A stretch of DNA of 64,000 nt from Lewinella sp. IMCC34191 (GTDB lineage: Bacteria > Bacteroidota > Bacteroidia > Chitinophagales > Saprospiraceae): contig NZ_QNQZ01000001.1 of the NCBI RefSeq assembly GCF_003390935.1, positions 1 through 64,000 of the forward strand, written 5' to 3'. The notes under the pieces are model-generated. The model did no database searches and was not told where the DNA came from. It saw nothing but the letters and a program-made list of their open reading frames with translations. This document shows positions 1 through 9,597 of the stretch, one piece after another. A program made the translations under genes and the position numbers. Numbering within the stretch: position 1 is the stretch's first letter; every line of letters begins with the position of its first letter.

Positions 1-50
1 CTCGTCTTCCGCTCCAAAGGGTCCACGATGGTGGGTCCGGAGATTAATTT

Positions 51-173
51 GAGTAGCTCAGTTGGTAGAGCGGCTTATTTGTGGGGCCCCAACCCCACAA
101 AACGCACCAAGCTGAGGGTCGCGGGTTCGACCCGACCGAAGGGAGAGCAGCGTAGCTCATCTCGTCTTCCGCT
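51..173 (+). pseudogene. tRNA-Gly-like sequence with inserts, copy 1
   Basis: A canonical D arm is present (GCTC 56-59 pairing GAGC 68-71), then the 3' anticodon strand GCTGA, variable loop and T arm start GCGGGTTCGA (121-130). After exactly TTCGA, 30 foreign bases (131-160) intervene before the remaining T stem CTCGT (161-165) and the 3' acceptor strand CTTCCGC (166-172). The anticodon region is replaced by a hairpin, TTTGTGGGG 78-86 pairing CCCCACAAA 93-101. The expected 5' acceptor strand GCGGAAG is missing. It is probably a dead tRNA-Gly gene; a processed interrupted tRNA is a remote alternative. Confidence 0.55.
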
Positions 174-210
174 CCAAAGGGTCCACGATGGTGGGTCCGG
201 AGATTAATTT

Positions 211-333
211 GAGTAGCTCAGTTGGTAGAGCGGCTTATTTGTGGGGCCCCGACCTCACAAAACGCACCAAGCTGAGGGTCGCGGGTTTGACCCGACCGAA
301 GGGAGAGCAGCGTAGCTCATCTCGTCTTCCGCT
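211..333 (+). pseudogene. tRNA-Gly-like sequence with inserts, copy 2
   Basis: Same layout as copy 1. Changes in the anticodon-region hairpin (CCCCAA to CCCCGA in its loop, CCCCAC to CCTCAC in its stem) keep the helix through a G-U pair, and the T loop reads TTTGA instead of TTCGA. Confidence 0.5.
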
Positions 334-370
334 CCAAAGGGTCCACGATGGTGGGTCCGGAGATTAATTT

Positions 371-493
371 GAGTAGCTCAGTTGGTAGAGCGGCTTATTT
401 GTGGGGCCCCAACCCCACAAAACGCACCAAGCTGAGGGTCGCGGGTTTGACCCGACCGAAGGGAGAGCAGCGAAGCTCATCTCGTCTTCCGCT
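371..493 (+). pseudogene. tRNA-Gly-like sequence with inserts, copy 3
   Basis: Same layout as copy 1, with TTTGA in the T loop and one change in the T-loop insert (CGAAGCTC for CGTAGCTC). The array breaks off just after this copy, in front of the intact tRNA-Thr. Confidence 0.5.
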
Positions 494-550
494 CCAAACG
501 GAGCACTGCAACGGCAGTGTTCTGCAACTTTATTTAACAACAACCGTGTT

Positions 551-622
<72 letters not shown>

Positions 623-732
623 CAAGGGTAATACTTCTTCGTTCCCTCGGGTATGGAGATAGGGGCGGCCGGGGTTGCGGCCGGCACCCTGAATAAGCAC
701 CATTTTTTAATTTTTAAATAGGTTATCCTAAG

Positions 733-1929
733 ATGGCTAAGGAAAAATTTGAAAGAAACAAACCCCACGTCAACGTGGGTACCATTGGTCACGTAGACCA
801 CGGCAAGACCACTCTTACCGCAGCTATCACTACCGTTCTTTCGGAGAGTGGCGGCTCGAAGAAGATGGACTACGATACCATCGACTCCGCTCCCGAAGAG
901 AGAGAGCGTGGTATTACCATTAACACCGCCCACGTTGAGTACGAAACGGCTAACCGCCACTACGCTCACGTTGACTGCCCAGGTCACGCCGACTATGTAA
1001 AGAACATGGTAACGGGTGCTGCCCAGATGGACGGTGCTATCCTCGTAGTAGCCGCTACTGACGGCCCCATGCCTCAGACCCGTGAGCACATCCTGCTGGC
1101 CCGCCAGGTAGGTGTACCTAATATCGTGGTCTTCATGAACAAAGCTGACCTCGTCGACGACGAAGAAATGCTTGAGCTCGTTGAGATGGAAGTACGCGAA
1201 CTGCTGAGCCAGTACGAGTACGACGGCGACAACGCCAGCATCATCATCGGTTCTGCCCTGAAGGCGCTCGAAGGAGACGCCGAAGGTAAGCAGCAGATCA
1301 TCGACCTTATGGCCGCGGTGGATAGCGATATCCCCGAGCCCGAGCGTCTGGTCGACCAGCCCTTCCTGATGCCCGTTGAGGACGTCTTCTCCATCACCGG
1401 TCGCGGTACTGTTGCTACCGGTCGTATCGAGCGGGGTGTCATCAACGTAGGTGACAGCGTAGAGATCCTGGGTATGCAAGCCTCCGAAGCCAAGCCACTG
1501 ACCTCCACCATCACTGGTGTAGAGATGTTCCGCAAACTGCTCGATCGCGGTGAAGCTGGTGACAACGCCGGTCTGCTGCTTCGCGGTATCGACAAGGAAG
1601 CCATCAAGCGCGGTATGGTCATTTGTAAGCCCGGTAGCGTTAAGCCCCACAGCCACTTCAAGTGTGAGGTTTACGTACTGTCGAAAGAAGAAGGTGGCCG
1701 TCACAAGCCCTTCTTCAACGGCTACCGTCCGCAGTTCTACTTCCGTACCACCGACGTAACCGGCGACATCAGCCTGCCCGAGAACGTAGAGATGGTAATG
1801 CCCGGTGACAACGTCACCCTGGAAGTAAAGCTCCTGAACACCATCGCCATGGAGAAAGGCCTCCGCTTCGCTATCCGCGAAGGTGGACGTACCGTAGGCG
1901 CCGGTCAGGTAACTGAAATCCTCGAGTAG
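733..1929 (+). CDS. tuf: Elongation factor Tu
   Basis: Cytoplasmic GTPase that delivers aminoacyl-tRNA to the ribosomal A site. The 398-residue product is full length for the family. It starts [19 protein letters not shown] and carries the G1 motif [17 protein letters not shown] (G3) and NKAD (G4), followed by the two beta-barrel domains ending in the conserved [12 protein letters not shown] region. The start is fixed by the conserved N-terminus. The gene lies between tRNA-Thr and tRNA-Trp, as is typical of the phylum, and a stem-loop follows it. A long open frame on the opposite strand (622-1704) is a codon-bias shadow. The assignment is certain. Confidence 0.99.
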   Translation: MAKEKFERNKPHVNVGTIGHVDHGKTTLTAAITTVLSESGGSKKMDYDTIDSAPEERERGITINTAHVEYETANRHYAHVDCPGHADYVKNMVTGAAQMDGAILVVAATDGPMPQTREHILLARQVGVPNIVVFMNKADLVDDEEMLELVEMEVRELLSQYEYDGDNASIIIGSALKALEGDAEGKQQIIDLMAAVDSDIPEPERLVDQPFLMPVEDVFSITGRGTVATGRIERGVINVGDSVEILGMQASEAKPLTSTITGVEMFRKLLDRGEAGDNAGLLLRGIDKEAIKRGMVICKPGSVKPHSHFKCEVYVLSKEEGGRHKPFFNGYRPQFYFRTTDVTGDISLPENVEMVMPGDNVTLEVKLLNTIAMEKGLRFAIREGGRTVGAGQVTEILE

Positions 1930-1971
1930 TATCCTACGGGCTTCGGCCCACGGATTTACTCGTCAATGTGG

Positions 1972-2003
1972 AAGTTAAGCGCCCGAATGAGGGTGCTTAA
2001 CTT
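1972..2003 (+). terminator. Stem-loop after tuf, probable weak terminator
   Basis: AAGTTAAGC (1972-1980) and GCTTAACTT (1995-2003) form a perfect 9-bp inverted repeat with a 14-nt loop, 43 bp after the tuf stop codon. Only a loose pyrimidine-rich stretch follows, so termination is probably partial. A smaller GGGC-TTCG-GCCC hairpin precedes it near 1938-1950. Confidence 0.5.
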
Positions 2004-2130
2004 TCTCATTTAGAAACGATGAATTTTAAGTGCGAAGTCTGAATGATGGAGTACAGCGTACAAGGGTCTGAATCTGCTCTGCAGCACCTTTTTATTTTGT
2101 CCTTCTTCCTTTAAACTTTAGACTTCCCAA

Positions 2131-2232
2131 ACGGGTGTAGCTCAATTTGCTACGCAGCTTCTTCGAGGTGACAGAGCACTGGTCTCCAACCTCCGAAGGA
2201 AGCCGCGCAGCGAAACCAGGGGCTACAAAACC
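2131..2232 (+). pseudogene. Disrupted tRNA-Trp copy with two complementary inserts
   Basis: The segments ACGGGTGTAGCTCAATT, CAGAGCACTGGTCTCCAA and AACCAGGGGCT match the intact tRNA-Trp about 117 bp downstream. The copy is interrupted in the D loop (about 2148-2170) and in the anticodon loop (about 2190-2212) and lacks its T arm and 3' acceptor strand. The two inserts are imperfect reverse complements: 2149-2168 pairs with 2190-2211 with two A-C mismatches, one G-U pair and two bulges. The copy cannot fold as a normal tRNA. It looks like a duplicated gene invaded by a short palindromic repeat. Confidence 0.7.
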
Positions 2233-2247
2233 CACTGAATGTTACAC

Positions 2248-2320
2248 ACGGGTGTAGCTCAATTGGCAGAGCACTGGTCTCCAAAACCAGGGGCTGGGAG
2301 TTCGAGTCTCTCCACCCGTG
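2248..2320 (+). tRNA. tRNA-Trp(CCA)
   Basis: A complete cloverleaf is visible. Acceptor ACGGGTG pairs CACCCGT. The D arm is AGCTCAATTGGCAGAGC, and the anticodon stem CTGGT/ACCAG encloses loop CTCCAAA with anticodon CCA. The T arm is GGGAGTTCGAGTCTCTC, the discriminator base is G, and CCA is not encoded. It sits directly upstream of secE, the standard bacterial order. Confidence 0.96.
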
Positions 2321-2373
2321 CAATTTTATCGGAGGGTACGTTTTCCCTTCACATTATAACCCTCTCCTTTCTC

Positions 2374-2565
2374 ATGGATAAGCTAGGACTATACTTACGG
2401 GAAAGCTACAATGAGCTGGTGCACAACGTGACCTGGCCACCGTACTCCACGCTCCAGACCAATACCGTCCTGGTACTGATCGGCTCTGCGGTCTTCGCAC
2501 TGCTGATCCTGATGATGGACTTCGTGTGGAAGAACGTCGTAGACTTCATCTACAGCGCGGGCTAA
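2374..2565 (+). CDS. secE: Preprotein translocase subunit SecE
   Basis: Small membrane subunit that clamps SecY in the Sec export channel. The product has 63 residues. An amphipathic N-terminal helix with the conserved NELVHNVTWP segment (residues 14-23) precedes one transmembrane helix, TVLVLIGSAVFALLILMM (about 31-48). An upstream extension of the same frame runs through tRNA-Trp, so the start at MDKLGLYL is chosen. The length is typical of single-helix SecE proteins. It lies between tRNA-Trp and nusG and is certainly co-transcribed with nusG, 18 bp downstream. Confidence 0.95.
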   Translation: MDKLGLYLRESYNELVHNVTWPPYSTLQTNTVLVLIGSAVFALLILMMDFVWKNVVDFIYSAG

Positions 2566-2583
2566 GCATACTTCGTATACAAC

Positions 2584-3129
2584 ATGGCAGACAACAAATG
2601 GTACTCGCTGCGAGTAATCAGCGGCAAGGAAAAAAAGATCAAGGAGCGCATCGAAAAAGAGATCGAGCGCAATGACTGGGGTAGCCACGTCACCAAGATC
2701 GTCGTGCCAACCGAGAAAGTATACAAGATCCGCAGCGGGAAGAAGGTCATCTCCGACCGTAATATCCTGCCGGGTTACATTCTGGTCGAGGCCGATCCTT
2801 ACGCGTTGAACGCCGAGGTGGTCGATGCCATCACCAGTCTGCCTAACGTGATCCACTTCCTCGGAAAGAGTGAACCCGTTCCGATGCGGGAATCGGAGGC
2901 TAACCGCCTCTTGGGTAAGGTCGACGAAAGCCTGGAAGCCGGTGATACGATGATCGAACCATTCATCGAAGGAGAAACCGTAAAGATCATTGACGGGCCG
3001 TTCAACGAATTCGTAGGTGATATTCAGGAGGTGAACGAAGAGAAGAAAAAACTAAAGGTGATTGTCAAAATCTTTGGCCGGGGCACAGAAGTGGAATTGA
3101 ACTTCATGCAGGTCGAAAAGCAATCCTAA
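2584..3129 (+). CDS. nusG: Transcription termination/antitermination factor NusG
   Basis: RNA polymerase-associated elongation factor that couples transcription to translation or Rho. The 181-residue product has the normal length. The NGN domain starts WYSLRVISGKEKKIKERIE and contains LPGYILVEAD, a variant of the usual PGY(I/V)LV segment. The C-terminal KOW domain contains GETVKIIDGPFNEFVGDIQEV. It lies between secE and rplK in the standard order. The start codon follows secE closely and no other in-frame start gives a better N-terminus. Confidence 0.98.
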   Translation: MADNKWYSLRVISGKEKKIKERIEKEIERNDWGSHVTKIVVPTEKVYKIRSGKKVISDRNILPGYILVEADPYALNAEVVDAITSLPNVIHFLGKSEPVPMRESEANRLLGKVDESLEAGDTMIEPFIEGETVKIIDGPFNEFVGDIQEVNEEKKKLKVIVKIFGRGTEVELNFMQVEKQS

Positions 3130-3207
3130 CGAATAACATCATTCCAATCGTCGGAGGGATCCTTAACTGAATCAGGGGTTCCGCTAGTACGACACAAATA
3201 AGTCAGC

Positions 3208-3651
3208 ATGGCTAAGGAAGTAGAAACCTTTATCAAACTACAGGTCCGCGGTGGCGCGGCCAACCCGGCTCCTCCAGTCGGTCCGGCACTTGGTGCCAAG
3301 GGTGTCAACATCATGGAGTTCTGTAAGCGCTTCAACGCCGCTACGCAGGATAACCAGGGTAAGATCCTCCCGGTAGTAATCACCGTCTACAAGGACAAGT
3401 CGTTCGACTTCGTCATCAAGACGCCCCCCGCGGCGGTTCAGCTCATGGAAGCTGCCAAGCTAAAGGGCGGTTCTAAGGAATCCAACCGGATCAAAGTAGG
3501 CAAAGTGAGCTGGGACCAGGTACGCGCGATTGCCGAGAACAAGATGCCCGACCTCAACGCCTTCACCGTCGAAAGCGGTATGAAGATGGTAGCGGGTACG
3601 GCTCGTTCCATGGGAATCACCGTAGAAGGAACCCCGCCCTGGGAAGCCTAA
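3208..3651 (+). CDS. rplK: Large ribosomal subunit protein uL11
   Basis: Binds the GTPase-associated centre of 23S rRNA at the base of the L10/L12 stalk. The 147 residues include the diagnostic [10 protein letters not shown](A)KGVNIMEFC segment in the N-terminal domain and a C-terminal RNA-binding domain ending VEGTPPWEA. Length and sequence are typical. It is the first of the four ribosomal protein genes here and probably forms an L11-L1 unit with rplA. Confidence 0.98.
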   Translation: MAKEVETFIKLQVRGGAANPAPPVGPALGAKGVNIMEFCKRFNAATQDNQGKILPVVITVYKDKSFDFVIKTPPAAVQLMEAAKLKGGSKESNRIKVGKVSWDQVRAIAENKMPDLNAFTVESGMKMVAGTARSMGITVEGTPPWEA

Positions 3652-3734
3652 AACAGGCTCCCGTTCAAAACTCATTTAATCAAGTAGGGAGCATGCCGAC
3701 CGGCATGCGCTATAAACCTCAAAATTTTTTCATA

Positions 3735-4427
3735 ATGGCTAAACTTAGTAAGGCGCGCAAAGCCGCCACTGAGAAAGTCGATGCAACCAAGCAGTACAGC
3801 CTCGAGGAGGCGATGACGCTCGTCAAAGAGGTCAATACCGCGAAGTTCAATGCATCGGTTGACGTCCACGTACGTCTGGGGATCGATCCCCGTAAAGCTG
3901 ACCAGGCCCTCCGCGGCACCGTCACGCTGCCCCATGGTACCGGTAAGACCAAGCGGGTACTGGCATTCGTAACTCCCGATAAGGAAAAGGAAGCACTCGA
4001 CGCGGGCGCTGATTACGCCGGTCTTGACGACCTGGTAGCCCGGGTAAATGATGGCTGGACTGACTTCGACGTAGTTGTGGCTATGCCGCAGACCATGGCC
4101 AAAGTTGGTCGTCTGGGCCGGGTTCTCGGTCCACGCGGTCTCATGCCCAACCCGAAGACCGGTACGGTCACCATGGAAGTAGGCAAAGCGGTTTCCGACG
4201 TGAAGGGCGGTAAGATCGCCTTCCGGGTAGACAAATTCGGTATCATTCACAGTAGCATTGGCCGGGTAGAGTTCTCTCCTGAGCAACTGAAGGCCAACGC
4301 CGATGAATTGCTGGGTACCCTCGTTCGGATGAAGCCGAGCAGCGCCAAGGGTAACTATATGAAATCCGTCACCGTAGCGTCCACGATGAGCCCCGGCATC
4401 AAGGTCGATCCGAAGACCATCGCCTAA
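3735..4427 (+). CDS. rplA: Large ribosomal subunit protein uL1
   Basis: Forms the mobile L1 stalk next to the ribosomal E site; in many bacteria it also represses its own L11-L1 mRNA. The 230-residue product starts MAKLSKARKAATEKV. The frame is open 14 codons further upstream, but those residues (from MPTGMRYK) are not part of the family, so the later ATG is chosen. Conserved motifs include MPQTMAKVGRLGRVLGPRGLMPNPKTGTV. The gene ends 18 bp before rplJ. Confidence 0.98.
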   Translation: MAKLSKARKAATEKVDATKQYSLEEAMTLVKEVNTAKFNASVDVHVRLGIDPRKADQALRGTVTLPHGTGKTKRVLAFVTPDKEKEALDAGADYAGLDDLVARVNDGWTDFDVVVAMPQTMAKVGRLGRVLGPRGLMPNPKTGTVTMEVGKAVSDVKGGKIAFRVDKFGIIHSSIGRVEFSPEQLKANADELLGTLVRMKPSSAKGNYMKSVTVASTMSPGIKVDPKTIA

Positions 4428-4445
4428 CCGTCCAAACGAATAATC

Positions 4446-4979
4446 ATGAATAAGACAGATAAAGCGGCGGCCATTGAATCCCTAAAGGAACGGTTCGCTA
4501 ACAACGAGTACTTCTATATCGCCGATGCCTCTACGCTTTCCGTAGAGCAGGTCAACAAGCTCCGCGGAATTTGCTTCAGCAAAGGCGTAAGCATGCAGGT
4601 GGTAAAGAATACCCTTGCCCGTAAGGCCCTCGAGCAACTTCCCGAGGAAAATAATTACGCACCCCTCTTCGACGCACTGAAAGGCCCCACGGCCATCATG
4701 TTCAGCGAAGTAGGAAATGCTCCGGCCAAGGCCATCAAGGAATTCCGCGAGGAAAAGGGCGAACGCCCCATCCTGAAGGCGGCTTACATTGCTACCTCCA
4801 TCTACAGCGGCGACGACCAGCTCGACGCCCTTGCGAAACTCAAGTCTCGCGATGAGGTGCTGGCCGACATCCTCACCCTTCTCCAGAGCCCGATGCAGAA
4901 TCTGCTCAGCGGCCTGAAAGGACAGGGATCCAAGCTTGCCGGCGCCCTCAAAACGCTCGAGGAACGCGAACAGGCTTAA
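4446..4979 (+). CDS. rplJ: Large ribosomal subunit protein uL10
   Basis: Anchors the L7/L12 dimers to the ribosome. The 177-residue product has the expected N-terminal rRNA-binding domain (VVKNTLARKAL, GPTAIMF) and a C-terminal helical region, about residues 130-177, that carries the L12 dimers. In many bacteria the L10-L12 complex autoregulates its mRNA. Only 18 bp separate this gene from rplA, so any leader control must act within the longer transcript. A perfect hairpin lies in the gap to rplL. Confidence 0.97.
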   Translation: MNKTDKAAAIESLKERFANNEYFYIADASTLSVEQVNKLRGICFSKGVSMQVVKNTLARKALEQLPEENNYAPLFDALKGPTAIMFSEVGNAPAKAIKEFREEKGERPILKAAYIATSIYSGDDQLDALAKLKSRDEVLADILTLLQSPMQNLLSGLKGQGSKLAGALKTLEEREQA

Positions 4980-4996
4980 AAAGCACGGTAGTTGGA

Positions 4997-5015
4997 AGTA
5001 CGGTAACACCGTACT
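4997..5015 (+). promoter_or_regulatory. Hairpin in the rplJ-rplL gap
   Basis: AGTACGGT (4997-5004) and ACCGTACT (5008-5015) form a perfect 8-bp stem with an AAC loop, extended below by GGTA/TACC across an internal loop. No U-tract follows. It is more likely a processing, stability or translational-ratio element than a terminator; L12 is needed in several copies per L10. Confidence 0.5.
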
Positions 5016-5105
5016 GTACCAATACCGCGCTCTATTACTAACTAACTGGCTTCCAAGCTGATACGCGATACTCTTATCGTAATCACTTTTAAATACTTTT
5101 TTATT

Positions 5106-5486
5106 ATGGCAGACGTAAAAGCAATTGCCGACTCGCTCGTAGAACTGACTATCAAGGACGTTACCGAGCTCCTGCAGATTTTGAAAGACGAACATGGCAT
5201 CGAGCCCGCAGCCGCCGCAGTAGCGGTAGCTGGTGGTGGAGGTGGCGAAGCTGCCGGCGGTGCCGCAGCCGAGCAAACCGAGTTTGACGTCGTTCTGGAA
5301 TCTGCCGGTGGCAGCAAGCTGAAAGTCGTGAAGGAGGTTAAGACCCTGCTGGGTCTTGGTCTGAAAGACGCAAAGGAAATGGTCGACGGTGCTCCAGCCA
5401 CGATCAAGTCCGGTGTTGAGAAGGCCGAAGCCGAGAGCATCAAGGCCGCCCTCGAGGAGGCTGGTGCTACGGTTGCACTGAAGTAA
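5106..5486 (+). CDS. rplL: Large ribosomal subunit protein bL12 (L7/L12)
   Basis: Multi-copy stalk protein that recruits translation factors. The 126-residue product has the three expected parts: the N-terminal dimerisation helix ([19 protein letters not shown]), an Ala/Gly-rich hinge (about residues 36-57, [20 protein letters not shown]), and the C-terminal factor-binding domain with [20 protein letters not shown]. The length is normal. It is followed by the hairpin at 5519-5545 before rpoB. Confidence 0.98.
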   Translation: MADVKAIADSLVELTIKDVTELLQILKDEHGIEPAAAAVAVAGGGGGEAAGGAAAEQTEFDVVLESAGGSKLKVVKEVKTLLGLGLKDAKEMVDGAPATIKSGVEKAEAESIKAALEEAGATVALK

Positions 5487-5518
5487 TTCAGTCTCCCTCC
5501 ATCAGAGGATATGAGTGT

Positions 5519-5545
5519 GGGGCGGTGACGCTGTGTTACCGTCCC
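5519..5545 (+). promoter_or_regulatory. Attenuator-like hairpin between rplL and rpoB
   Basis: GGGGCGGTGAC (5519-5529) pairs with GTTACCGTCCC (5535-5545) over 11 bp including two G-U pairs, with a 5-nt loop. A pyrimidine-rich stretch reaching TTATTTTATT follows. A partial terminator here would let ribosomal protein mRNA outnumber rpoBC mRNA, as is established for the equivalent gap in E. coli. The rest of the 5546-5758 leader shows nothing I can name. Confidence 0.6.
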
Positions 5546-5758
5546 GCGCTTCTTCCTTATTTTATTAGCCTTAGCGGACAACGGTCCAGCTGGGCCATTC
5601 GCATATAAGAAATCACCTGCGGGTGAAACTTAAGCAGGGGTAGTTGTGTTGACATACTTCGCGATGCCCCATACTGCCGGTACTTTCGTCCGGCTTATAT
5701 AATATATCATCCGGTCCCACTGCCACCGCGGAAGGCCAGCGACCGGTTAAACCAAGGA

Positions 5759-8700
5759 ATGCTAATGACGTCAAACGGCCAAATTCTTAATGCCGAGGAG
5801 CAACGGGTGAGCTTCGGCAAGATTAAGCTAACCGATCATTCTCCCGATCTCTTAGAAATACAACTAAAATCTTTTCAGGAGTTCTTCCAGCTCGAAACGA
5901 CCCCCGAGAACCGGGCCCACGAAGGTCTGTACCGGGTTTTCCAGGAGAATTTCCCTATTTCTGATACCAGGAACATCTTCAATCTGGAGTTCCTGGATTA
6001 TTTCGTTGACCCCCCCCGGTACACAATTGAAGAGTGTATGCAGCGTGGGTTGACCTACAGCGTCCCGTTGAAGGCCAAGCTTCGGCTATCCTGTAACGAC
6101 GAGGAGCACGTGGACTTCAAAACCATCGTGCAGGACGTCTTTCTGGGTAATATCCCCTACATGACCGGTAAGGGTACGTTCGTCATCAATGGTGCCGAGC
6201 GTGTTATTGTTTCCCAGCTTCACCGGAGCCCCGGTGTGTTCTTCGGTCAGAATTTCCACCCCAATGGCACGGCCATCTACTCGGCCCGCGTCATTCCCTT
6301 CAAAGGGGCGTGGATGGAATTCGCTACCGATATCAACACAGTGATGTACACGTACATCGACCGTAAAAAGAAATTCCCCGTTACCACGCTGCTGCGTGCG
6401 ATTGGTTATGACTCGGATAAGTCGATTCTCGACCTGTTCGACCTGGCCGACGAGGTTGCTAACACCCGTGAGGCGCTTACCGCCGCCATCGGTCGCAAGC
6501 TCGCCGCCCGTGTACTGCGTGCCTGGACGGAAGACTTCGTCGACGAGGACACCGGCGAGCTGGTGATCCTGGAGCGGAATGAGATCATCCTGGAGCGCGA
6601 CACCGTGTTGACCGAGGATAATATCGAAGACATTCTGGCCGCCGACGGCATTGAGAACATCATCCTGCAGAAGGAGGATGTTTCGATGGACTACAGCATC
6701 ATCTACAACACCCTGCAGAAGGATCCTTCCAGCAGTGAGATCGAAGCGGTACAGTATATCTACCGCCAACTACGTGGTAGCGATCCACCCGACGAAGAAA
6801 CCGCCCGCGGTATTATCGACAAGCTGTTCTTCAGCGACAAGCGGTACAACCTCGGTGAAGTAGGACGGTACAAGATCAACCGCAAGCTCAACGCCGGTAC
6901 GGATGACGAGACGCTCGTTCTCACCAAAGAGGACATCATCGCGATCGTCAAGTACCTGGTCGGTTTGATGAACCAGCGTGCGGAGATCGACGATATCGAT
7001 CACCTCAGCAACCGCCGTGTACGGACGGTAGGGGAGCAACTCTACGCTCAATTCGGTGTAGGTCTGGCCCGTATGGCCCGTACGATCCGTGAGCGGATGA
7101 ACGTACGTGACAACGAGGTCTTCACGCCGATCGACCTGATCAATGCCCGGACCCTGTCCAGCGTGATCAACTCCTTCTTCGGTACGAGCCAATTGAGCCA
7201 GTTCCTCGACCAGACGAACCCGCTTTCGGAAATTACCCACAAGCGGCGGATCTCCGCTCTCGGACCTGGAGGTCTGAGTCGGGAGCGTGCCGGCTTCGAG
7301 GTACGGGACGTCCACTACAGCCACTACGGTCGCCTTTGTACGATTGAGACGCCGGAGGGACCGAATATCGGTCTGATCTCTACCCTCTGCGTACACGCCA
7401 AGGTGAACAAGATGGGCTTCCTCGAAACGCCTTACCGGGCGGTAGCGGACAGCCAGGTAGTGATGGACGGTGATCCGATTTACCTGAGCGCCGAGGGCGA
7501 AGACTTTAAGAAGATCGCCCAGGCCAATGCCACCATCGACGAGAAGGGTGCCTTTACCGGTGACCGCGTGAAAGCCCGTGACCACGGAGACTTCCCGGTA
7601 CTGGAACCGTCCGAGATCGAATTCATGGACGTAGCTCCTAACCAAATTGTTGGTGTATCGGCCTCCATGATCCCCTTCCTGGAGAACGATGACGCCAACC
7701 GCGCCCTGATGGGCTCGAACATGCAGCGCCAGGCTGTACCCCTGCTCAAGCCGACCAGCCCCATCGTGGGTACCGGCCTGGAAGGGAAAGTTGCCCGGGA
7801 CAGCCGCATGCTCATCAACGCCGAAGGAGCCGGTACCGTAGAGTACGTAGACGCCAACGAGATCATCGTTCGCTACGAGCGTACCGACGAAGACCGTCAG
7901 GTTTCCTTCGATGACGACACGAAAACCTACCGCCTGACCAAGTTCCTGCGGACCAACCAGGGTACCTGTATCAACCTGAAGCCGATCGTCCGTCGTGGAC
8001 AGAAGGTGCGTAAAGGCGATATCCTCTGTGACGGTTACGCGACCGAGAAGGGCGAACTGGCCCTCGGACAGAACCTGAAGGTGGCTTTCATGCCCTGGAA
8101 AGGTTACAACTTCGAGGATGCTATCGTGCTGAGCCAGCGCGTTGTCCGGGAAGATATCTTCACCAGCCTCCACATCGAGCACTTCGAGCTGGACGTTCGC
8201 GATACCAAGCTGGGCGAGGAGGAACTGACCAACGATATCCCTAACGTGAGCGAAGAAGCTACGAAGGACCTCGACGAGAACGGTATCATCCGCGTCGGGG
8301 CCTGGGTCAAGGAGGGTGACATCCTCATCGGTAAGATCACGCCTAAGGGCGAGAGCGATCCGACTCCGGAAGAGAAACTACTCCGCGCCATCTTCGGTGA
8401 TAAAGCCGGTGACGTGAAGGATGCCTCGCTGAAGGCCAGCCCCTCCCTGAAGGGTGTGGTTATCGGCAAGGACCTCTTCAGCCGCACCAAGAAGGAGCAG
8501 TCGCAGAAGGACGCTGAAAAGATCGAACTCCAGAATCTGGAGGACGAGCACAAGGTGAATCTCAATAACCTGAAGACCATCCTGGTCGACAAGCTGGACA
8601 AACTCGTTCGCGGTCGCGCCAGCCAGGGCGTTAATACCATCTACGGTGAAAGCGTCGTGCCGAAGGGCGAGAAATTCACTCAGAGCCTGCTGCGCGAGGT

Positions 8701-9589
8701 CGATTATACCACGATCGACTACAGCGGTTGGACGACCAGCGACGATCTGAACCTCCTCATTGCCCGCCTGCTGCACAACTTCAGCATCAAGGTGAACGAG
8801 GAAGTCGGTCGCTACAAGCGCGAAACCTTCAACATCAGTGTAGGAGACGAACTGCCCGCCGGTGTACTGAAGCTCGCCAAGGTCTACCTCGCCAAGAAGC
8901 GGAAGCTGAAAGTGGGTGACAAGCTTGCCGGTCGCCACGGTAACAAGGGTATCGTTAGCCGCATCGTTCGCGATGAGGACATGCCGTTCCTCGAAGACGG
9001 AACGCCGGTTGACATCATCCTGAACCCGCTCGGTGTACCGTCCCGGATGAACCTGGGGCAGATCTTCGAGACCGTTCTCGGATGGGCCGGAGAAAAACTC
9101 GGCATGAAGTTCGCTACGCCCATCTTCGATGGTGCCAGCCAGGACGAAATCGAGGAGTACATCCAGAAGGCCAGCCTGCCCAGCCTGGGCCAGGCCTACC
9201 TCTACGACGGTGAAACGGGTGACCGCTTCCACCAGCAGGCTACGGTCGGTGTGATCTACATGCTGAAGCTGAGCCACATGGTGGACGATAAGATGCACGC
9301 TCGTTCGATCGGACCTTACTCGCTCATTACGCAGCAGCCGCTGGGTGGTAAAGCGCAGTTCGGTGGTCAGCGCTTCGGCGAGATGGAGGTGTGGGCGCTC
9401 GAAGCCTTCGGTGCCTCCAACATCCTGCAGGAGCTGCTTACGATCAAGTCGGACGATATTCAGGGACGTGCCAAGGCTTACGAGGCCATCGTCAAGGGCG
9501 ACAACCTGCCCGAGCCGAATATCCCCGAGTCGTTCAATGTACTGGTCCACGAGCTCCGTGGTCTGGCCCTGGACGTCAAGTTCGACTAG
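5759..9589 (+). CDS. rpoB: RNA polymerase beta subunit
   Basis: Catalytic subunit of RNA polymerase, 1276 residues, typical for Bacteroidota. Conserved features are the rifampicin-pocket region ([33 protein letters not shown], quoted in part), GRHGNKG near residue 1060 and the C-terminal anchor [24 protein letters not shown]. In the rifampicin pocket the usual resistance-linked residues look wild type (Q-F-D, H-K-R-R). There are two nearby ATG codons, 5759 and 5765; the first gives MLMTSNGQ and the second MTSNGQ, and they cannot be separated by sequence alone. It is cotranscribed with rpoC. Confidence 0.99.
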   Translation: MLMTSNGQILNAEEQRVSFGKIKLTDHSPDLLEIQLKSFQEFFQLETTPENRAHEGLYRVFQENFPISDTRNIFNLEFLDYFVDPPRYTIEECMQRGLTYSVPLKAKLRLSCNDEEHVDFKTIVQDVFLGNIPYMTGKGTFVINGAERVIVSQLHRSPGVFFGQNFHPNGTAIYSARVIPFKGAWMEFATDINTVMYTYIDRKKKFPVTTLLRAIGYDSDKSILDLFDLADEVANTREALTAAIGRKLAARVLRAWTEDFVDEDTGELVILERNEIILERDTVLTEDNIEDILAADGIENIILQKEDVSMDYSIIYNTLQKDPSSSEIEAVQYIYRQLRGSDPPDEETARGIIDKLFFSDKRYNLGEVGRYKINRKLNAGTDDETLVLTKEDIIAIVKYLVGLMNQRAEIDDIDHLSNRRVRTVGEQLYAQFGVGLARMARTIRERMNVRDNEVFTPIDLINARTLSSVINSFFGTSQLSQFLDQTNPLSEITHKRRISALGPGGLSRERAGFEVRDVHYSHYGRLCTIETPEGPNIGLISTLCVHAKVNKMGFLETPYRAVADSQVVMDGDPIYLSAEGEDFKKIAQANATIDEKGAFTGDRVKARDHGDFPVLEPSEIEFMDVAPNQIVGVSASMIPFLENDDANRALMGSNMQRQAVPLLKPTSPIVGTGLEGKVARDSRMLINAEGAGTVEYVDANEIIVRYERTDEDRQVSFDDDTKTYRLTKFLRTNQGTCINLKPIVRRGQKVRKGDILCDGYATEKGELALGQNLKVAFMPWKGYNFEDAIVLSQRVVREDIFTSLHIEHFELDVRDTKLGEEELTNDIPNVSEEATKDLDENGIIRVGAWVKEGDILIGKITPKGESDPTPEEKLLRAIFGDKAGDVKDASLKASPSLKGVVIGKDLFSRTKKEQSQKDAEKIELQNLEDEHKVNLNNLKTILVDKLDKLVRGRASQGVNTIYGESVVPKGEKFTQSLLREVDYTTIDYSGWTTSDDLNLLIARLLHNFSIKVNEEVGRYKRETFNISVGDELPAGVLKLAKVYLAKKRKLKVGDKLAGRHGNKGIVSRIVRDEDMPFLEDGTPVDIILNPLGVPSRMNLGQIFETVLGWAGEKLGMKFATPIFDGASQDEIEEYIQKASLPSLGQAYLYDGETGDRFHQQATVGVIYMLKLSHMVDDKMHARSIGPYSLITQQPLGGKAQFGGQRFGEMEVWALEAFGASNILQELLTIKSDDIQGRAKAYEAIVKGDNLPEPNIPESFNVLVHELRGLALDVKFD

Positions 9590-9597
9590 GTCAGGAC

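Larger units (their letters stand above)
1..497. repeat. 160-bp tandem array, three full units plus a partial fourth
   Basis: Units begin at 1, 161 and 321 with an exact 160-bp period; the fourth copy stops matching at about 498. Units differ by only a few substitutions: two in the anticodon-region hairpin of unit 2, TTCGA to TTTGA in units 2 and 3, and one T to A near 473 in unit 3. The window starts inside the array, so more copies probably lie upstream. Each unit carries tRNA-Gly-like segments. In related genomes this position before tuf normally holds a cluster of intact tRNAs, so the array looks like an amplified relic of that cluster. Confidence 0.9.

Noticed and set aside
2239-2373. 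N-terminal extension of SecE through tRNA-Trp
   Set aside because: The extension is encoded by the tRNA gene itself; the later ATG at 2374 gives a normal SecE.
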